The notes beneath the pieces were generated by a model that was not told where the DNA came from, did not search any database, and worked only from the letters and a program-made list of their open reading frames with translations. A stretch of 64,000 nt of DNA from Xanthostigma xanthostigma (lineage: Eukaryota > Arthropoda > Insecta > Raphidioptera > Raphidiidae): NCBI GenBank assembly GCA_963575645.1, contig OY754465.1, positions 40,884,401-40,948,400 on the forward strand, in the 5' to 3' direction. Numbering within the stretch: the stretch's first letter is position 1; each line of letters opens with the position of its first letter. Shown piece after piece: positions 59,061 to 64,000 of the stretch. A program made the translations under genes and the position numbers.

Positions 59061-59772
59061 TAGTTGGCATATTATTATGAAAAAAATTGAGAAAATAGAT
59101 AAAAAAAAATAAAAAAAATATTAAAAATTAAAAAAAATAAAAATATATGAGAAATAAATTATAAATAATATCAATTGGAAATAAAATGGAATAAAAAAAA
59201 AAAAATTCCAATGATGTTGGCGGGAACCCGACACCTTGCCATTGCTGGCCTTGCGCCTTAACCGCTTGGGCACAGCGCGCTTCACTGTGCCGCTGTTATC
59301 GTTGTATAGAATTATTCTACGGTAAAATACAGTAATAATTTTTTGTTTTTTAAATATTAACTGTCAAAAATAATAAAATAAAATTTGTTTATAAAAATTA
59401 AACTACTGAACATATTTTAGTGAATTTAAATAGGGTTCTGGTCTGATAGTAAATAAAGTGAATAAAATATAACCCAGGGCTAACCGACCAAAATTGCGAT
59501 TTGTAGAGCTAGGACGTACATACGTACAGACCAACCGACAACTGCTGTACGTGATTTTCAATTACAATTTTAGTGGTATATAATATGAACTCGAATGGAT
59601 TTAAAAATGGTCTTGTTTTATAGATCTGAATCTCCTTTTTTCAATAAGTTTTAATTTGAATAGATTTCGTGTGAAATTAACTTAGATATATAACTTCTTA
59701 TATGAACGAAAGTCAGCTCTGACGCGAAAAGCGATAATAAAGCGCATACCGCTAGGTTAGCGGTATGTGCAA
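59061..59772. mobile_element. Element C, copy 2
   Basis: Starts tagttggcat, ends with the hairpin cataccgctaggttagcggt then atgtgcaa. It matches copy 1 (7885-8787) in the region aaattaaactactgaacat, taaatagggttctggtctga and atgaacgaaagtcagctctg. The TACG microsatellite is only 16 bp here. Confidence 0.75.
59218..59288 (-). other. tRNA-like segment of element C copy 2
   Basis: On minus it reads gtgcccaagcggttaaggcg (A-box-like, as in Leu/Ser tRNAs) and gtcgggttcccgcc (B-box-like). It aligns with 8150-8222 from ggcaaggt onward but is well diverged. Not a working tRNA. Confidence 0.55.
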
Positions 59773-60786
59773 AAATTATCGATGACCGATATAGATTTTT
59801 ATATTCAAAAGTTCACAAATTACACAAGTTTTGAATTGTGTAACTATTATTGTAATGTTATGTTGTAATTTTTTAAATTTCTAACTAAAGTAGGTAAATG
59901 TTACTTAAAATCATATTCTGTCAGTCAACCGTCTTGGGTCGATTTCACTGTTTAGCACAAAGATAGAATGGATTGCGGTACTTTTTTTACACTATCCATA
60001 TGTTGTTCAATTTATAATAAACGATTAATCATTACGAATCGATTTTTTCGGTGAATCGAAAATTGATTCAACATTTTCCTAGTCACCCAGACCTAAGAAA
60101 TTTATTGACTCTAAAAAAACAGTTTGGTTAATACCAAACCAAAATGCTTTTAGTGTCAAGTTTTAGAGATCAGACTGTACGAAACTAAGAGATCATTAAG
60201 TCTAATGTTACTCAAAGAATTCTGCAAATTAACAAAGTGCGGTCTGTTAAGTCAGAGAAAACAAAAAGCTTCGGGCTTTATATCGCGTGAATACACTTTC
60301 ATTATTATTCGTCTTAACTCCTAAAAAGTTTAATTTCTACTTTATATTATTAACTTAAGTAAATTATACAAAAAGAAATCTGGATGTCATTAGCATTAGT
60401 AAGAAGATTTTATTATTTTTTTTTTTAATTTGCTTATCCCGATGTTGCTATTTCATAGTAAGTAAATAAATTATCTCACAGGCAACATGAAAAAAAGATC
60501 ATTATATTAAAAGAAATGCTCCGCCTCAAGAATTGGTGGGTTACAAGCAGATGTATGTTGACAGATTAATAGTAGTTAAAACAAGTTAATGGTCATTTAT
60601 AGTTCGTACTAATTATCACAAAGGGTAGGATAATCGCTATAATCCTGAGCATAGAATTTGACATATTTTCTCGCTGACGCCAGCGGCTTAATGTGAGAAA
60701 TATTTCCTGTTTTTTTTCACATCAATAATTAATTTTAAATTGAACCGATTTTAAAAACAAAATCAGATTGCATCTAAAAAAAGATA
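59773..60786. other. No recognised feature
   Basis: AT-rich, no useful ORF or matched repeat. Confidence 0.5.
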
Positions 60787-61095
60787 GAAGAAGTTTTCTT
60801 TTCAAATAAATAAAATTGTCGACCAATTTTTTTCAGACTAAGTATATATTGACAAAAAATAATATAAAAATATAAATCAATATAACAAAAGATGACGTTT
60901 CGATCCGGATTTGGATCTTCTTCACAAATATCTAAAAAAATATAAAAATCAAATCTGGATCGCAACGTCATCTTTTGTTATATTGATTTATATTTTTATA
61001 TTATTTTTTGTCAATATATAGTCTGAAAAAAATTGGTCGACAATTTTATTTATTTGAAGAGTTCTATTCAGACGTTAATCAAAGATTTAAATTTT
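60787..61095. repeat. Fold-back element family A, copy 5 (most palindromic)
   Basis: Arms of ~115 bp run from aaataaaattgtcgaccaat to the motif complement tttcgatccggatttggatc, and back through aaatctggatcgcaacgtca to ttggtcgacaattttattta. The tag gacgttaatcaaagattta follows at 61071. The left-arm motif is intact, the right-arm copy has g for a in gcaacgtc. The minus ORF 60774-60971 is incidental. Confidence 0.85.
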
Positions 61096-61157
61096 CATTT
61101 GTTTTACAATCACCTTTAATTAGAAATCGATGCAATTATTTCTTTATTAGTATAGAC

Positions 61158-61646
61158 TAGTGATGTGCCGGATATCCGTATCCGTATCCGCGCATATCCG
61201 AGGGAAAATAAAGATCCGTATCCGTATCCGTTAGTTTTTTTGCGGATCTTTTACGGATCTTTTACCTTATTAATTTTCAATTCATAGATGAAATTTTATA
61301 TATATAGGTGATTAGGTAATAATGAAAACCTGTTAAATTCCATTCAGAATATTTTTTATTTTTGTAAATCGTATTTGGCACCTTTATATTGCAAACATTT
61401 ATCGTAGTGAGTACCATACTAATAGTATGGAAAGAGACAATCTGTTATGAGAATTAACTCTTAAAGAGGTCAAAAACTTTTTCCCATAACAGATAGTCTC
61501 TTTCCAAAGGTCGATGTGCAATATTTACCGCCACGTACTCTAAGAAAGTTAAGATCCGTATCCGTATCCGCGGATTTTGAAACCAAAAATCCGTATTCAG
61601 ATCCGTATCCGCGGATATACATTTTTAGCGATCCGGCACATCACTA
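61158..61646. mobile_element. Non-autonomous hAT element with atccgt repeats
   Basis: Ends tagtgatgtgccggatatcc and, reversed, tagtgatgtgccggatcgct. The 8-bp flanks gtatagac (61150-61157) and atatagac (61647-61654) differ at one base. Both subterminal regions carry runs of atccgtatccg. In the middle, ggaaagagacaatctgttat and its inverse (61429-61508) form a hairpin. No ORF. Confidence 0.92.
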
Positions 61647-61654
61647 ATATAGAC

Positions 61655-62202
61655 TACCTATAGTGGTTTATTTACGCCGATATCTAATCGAATATAGATG
61701 AGGAAGTTGATTGAAAATCTAAAAAGAAAAATTATTTTATTCGTTTTAGGGGCATTTACTTTTTTTAAATTATTGATTATGAAGCCGACTCTCAGAGAGA
61801 ATTACCGCAAATGTACTTTTATGTAAATAGGAAAAATATGAAAATATGACAACTATAGCGTTATGTAAATTTCTAGTTCCTTTTGCACTATTTGCATAGG
61901 AAATTAAATTAAAACTAACAGTTAAACGAATTTAATTTAATTTAATGCAAGCAGGTGTCTTTAGCAAACTTTCATGTGTTTCAAGATGTGACATAAAACT
62001 ACAAAAAACATTTCACTTCGCTGAACAAAGCTTCGAAAGTTATTCATAATATTAATTGATATTACCAAGAATTTAAATATAACAACAAAATCAATAGTTC
62101 GCTAAATTTACTCTTGTTCTATTAAATATTGAAATAATAATTACTATATTATTATCTAATTTTTTTAAATTATTTTACTAGAAAATTTTAACAACCATAT
62201 GA
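61655..62202. other. No recognised feature
   Basis: AT-rich, non-repetitive within the window. Confidence 0.5.
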
Positions 62203-62800
62203 TATTAAATAATTCTCGCCAATCGGGCGAAAGGACCATTTTAAATAAAAAATATTGACATTTCTGCACATATAACAAATGCAATAAAATTTCTGTTAAC
62301 GCGTGCGCTGACGCGGTAACGACTAGTAATAAATATAATGACATTGTTTATTCTTTTGCATGGTTACACAAATTGTTTCACATGTTCCAAAGAATGCTTG
62401 TCAACTACCTAATTTCGCTTTATCAGATCTTCAGAACAAAAGCACAGGTGATTTTTTTATTTTTAATTATTTAAGAAACTATCTACAAAAGTTTCTCGGA
62501 AAAAAAAGAATATTAAACCGTTACGAAAAAAGTATAACATAGCAAATATCTCTTCTGCACATGTGCCGATTATTTCTAAAATACAATACAAAACATATAT
62601 TTTGCATATCAAACATCCTCCCAAAATTTGGTTTCAATCCGCTCATCCGTTTGACATGTTATCGTGTTCACAAAAAACAAACTAACAGAGAAACAGAAGT
62701 ACAGAGTTTTTCCACAAATATATTTTTTTTTTTAATTCGGGGATCTTAAAACGAAAAAATAGTACTATTCTCTACTTGTGTAGTTGAAATTGTAAATTTT
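62203..62800 (+). repeat. Repeat F, uninterrupted copy
   Basis: Runs from aattctcgccaatcgggcga through cgctgacgcggtaacgacta, gcacatgtgccgattatttc and tcctcccaaaatttggtttc to ctctacttgtgtagttgaaa. It serves as the reference for order of blocks in F. The small ORFs on it are not shared by other copies. Confidence 0.8.
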
Positions 62801-62971
62801 TTATAGGGAATAAATATCAGTTTCTGGTCACTCTATTGTAGTCGAAAACAAACATTTATACTACACATGTATACATATTGTTTTTTTTTGTCATGCTAAT
62901 GGCTTTTGCCGAAGGATTTAAATAAAAAAAAAAAAAAAACCGGGTCGCAGTGCCGAACCGCGCCGACAATA

Positions 62972-63507
62972 TAGTGTATTTGATAATGCAGGTAGTGTGG
63001 TGTTATTACGTAAGCTTAGGTTTGTTTTTGGGCAAAATAAAAAAATAACCCCTTAATGCAACCTTTAGAATAACATTTTTTAATTTAATTTCAATACTAA
63101 TATCAATCCAATATCTGCATCAAAATAAATACACCGTTCCAGTATGTAAATCCATACCCACAAACTAGCGTTCTCATAAAATTTGTAAGTCCGGTCCTGT
63201 CGGGCCTGTTTTTTTTTTTAATTTTAGCAGCACTTTTTAATAATTACTAAAGGGTTAAATTTGAAATTTGACGGGATTCTGATAATTGTTTAGATATTTT
63301 TGGGCCCAAAAATTTTTTTAAACCCCTAAATACCACCCTTAAAATGGCCCGATCGGGCCCATTTTAAATAGGCTTCTTGCGATGGTGAATTCCAACATGT
63401 GGACCAAATTTCGTGAGGCTATGAAACTTCGAGAAATTTTGGTCCGACCCTAGGTGCCGGCATCCGACCGACGCCAATAGTGTAAGTACCTTATGGCAAA
63501 TACACTA
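62972..63507 (-). mobile_element. Element G, with 11-bp inverted ends
   Basis: Left end tagtgtatttgataatg and reversed right end tagtgtatttgccataagg share tagtgtatttg. The interior has ggtcctgtcgggcctg, a self-complementary cccgatcgggccc (about 63348-63360) and cggaccaaaatttctcga reversed. Fragments lie at 4483 and 50728. No ORF, and no clear target duplication. Confidence 0.65.
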
Positions 63508-64000
63508 AAAATTATAGGTGACAGGATACATTATTTACATAACGCTATTATTTTTGTTTAAATTTAATATAGTTCCATACTTTAGTGACAATACTGAAGC
63601 GGCGCAAAGAAAAGTTTTTCATTAATGAAGTATCACGTGAGCTTAAAACTAAAAACCGGCACTGCTTTACACTCCACGTTCGTATAATACGTAAACACGT
63701 ACGCTTCTACCTAGGTTCATAAAATTTACATTTAATGTCACTGAAATTAATTTAATATAGGTATATAACTACTCACCTACTGAACTTCGTTAAAATAGAA
63801 AAAGCAAAGTTGAAACAGTACCTGCAACAAATGAAATAAAAATTAACATATTTTTTACTGCTTTTTTTATTAATTAACAGATCATTTTCTGCGTTTCATT
63901 TATGAAAAAAACTCACATGTTATGAACTATTTTATCCTTCCCCTCGACAGAGAGTTCGTCCTAGTGAGGGGAAGTATCATTCATACACATTTTTTTGTAT
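63508..64000. other. No recognised feature to the window edge
   Basis: AT-rich, no useful ORF or matched repeat. Confidence 0.5.

Overview
The window reads as intergenic or intronic DNA from a large, AT-rich arthropod genome, most likely an insect. The base composition (short GAT, GT and TACG microsatellites in an A/T-rich background) is that of a eukaryotic nuclear genome. Several short interspersed phrases (a cgaaaccct hairpin repeat near 15.6 kb, the 'accgacttcaac' element at 3.2 kb, the 'cgtgataacgt' element at several places) resemble ones I associate with moths and caddisflies. The SINE at 29.35 kb is of a type I associate with a broader set of insects, so I do not commit to an order. 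No intact, confidently recognisable host gene is present. Almost all open reading frames are under 110 codons and without recognisable domains.

What the window does hold is a dense record of transposable elements, many with readable ends. Five hAT-type or hAT-like non-autonomous elements lie at 1474-2008, 3873-4451, 47110-47501, 61158-61646 and possibly 52293-52550; three have 8-bp target duplications that are perfect or have one mismatch. A 5.4-kb TTAA-flanked piggyBac-type element (53235-58600) contains the broken 5' part of its transposase gene on the minus strand. A 1.59-kb element with 325-335-bp terminal inverted repeats and a 5-bp target duplication (44851-46438) carries the only ORF with a recognisable protein domain, a cysteine-rich CXC (tesmin/TSO1-like) protein. 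A gypsy-type solo LTR lies at 33794-34372, a tRNA-derived SINE at 29352-29534, and many fold-back and microsatellite-associated elements lie between them.

Layout. 0-3.2 kb: a fold-back element and a hAT element. 3.2-9.3 kb: a four-level nest of insertions. 10.9-11.6 and 21.2-22.5 kb: two further copies of the microsatellite-associated repeat. 15.9-18 kb and 22.5-22.8 kb: fold-back elements carrying a conserved small hairpin motif. 24.4-26.2 kb: two elements with about 100-bp inverted ends. 29-32.4 kb: SINE, a paired MITE and a tandem array between copies of element E. 33.8-38.5 kb: solo LTR, a MITE, elements F and E (E inserted into F) and a possible dead exon. 41 kb: two adjacent perfect palindromes. 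44.9-46.4 kb: the CXC element. 48.7-49.4 kb: a near-identical inverted partner of the E copy at 37.3 kb. 53.2-58.6 kb: piggyBac with other insertions inside. 58.6-63.5 kb: more non-autonomous elements.

The genes do not form a pathway. The biology here is transposition: autonomous families are represented mainly by relics, and non-autonomous derivatives dominate. The two points most worth following are the CXC-protein element and the recurring hairpin motif (a GAAGA... stem ...GAAACGT layout) shared by otherwise unrelated fold-back elements.
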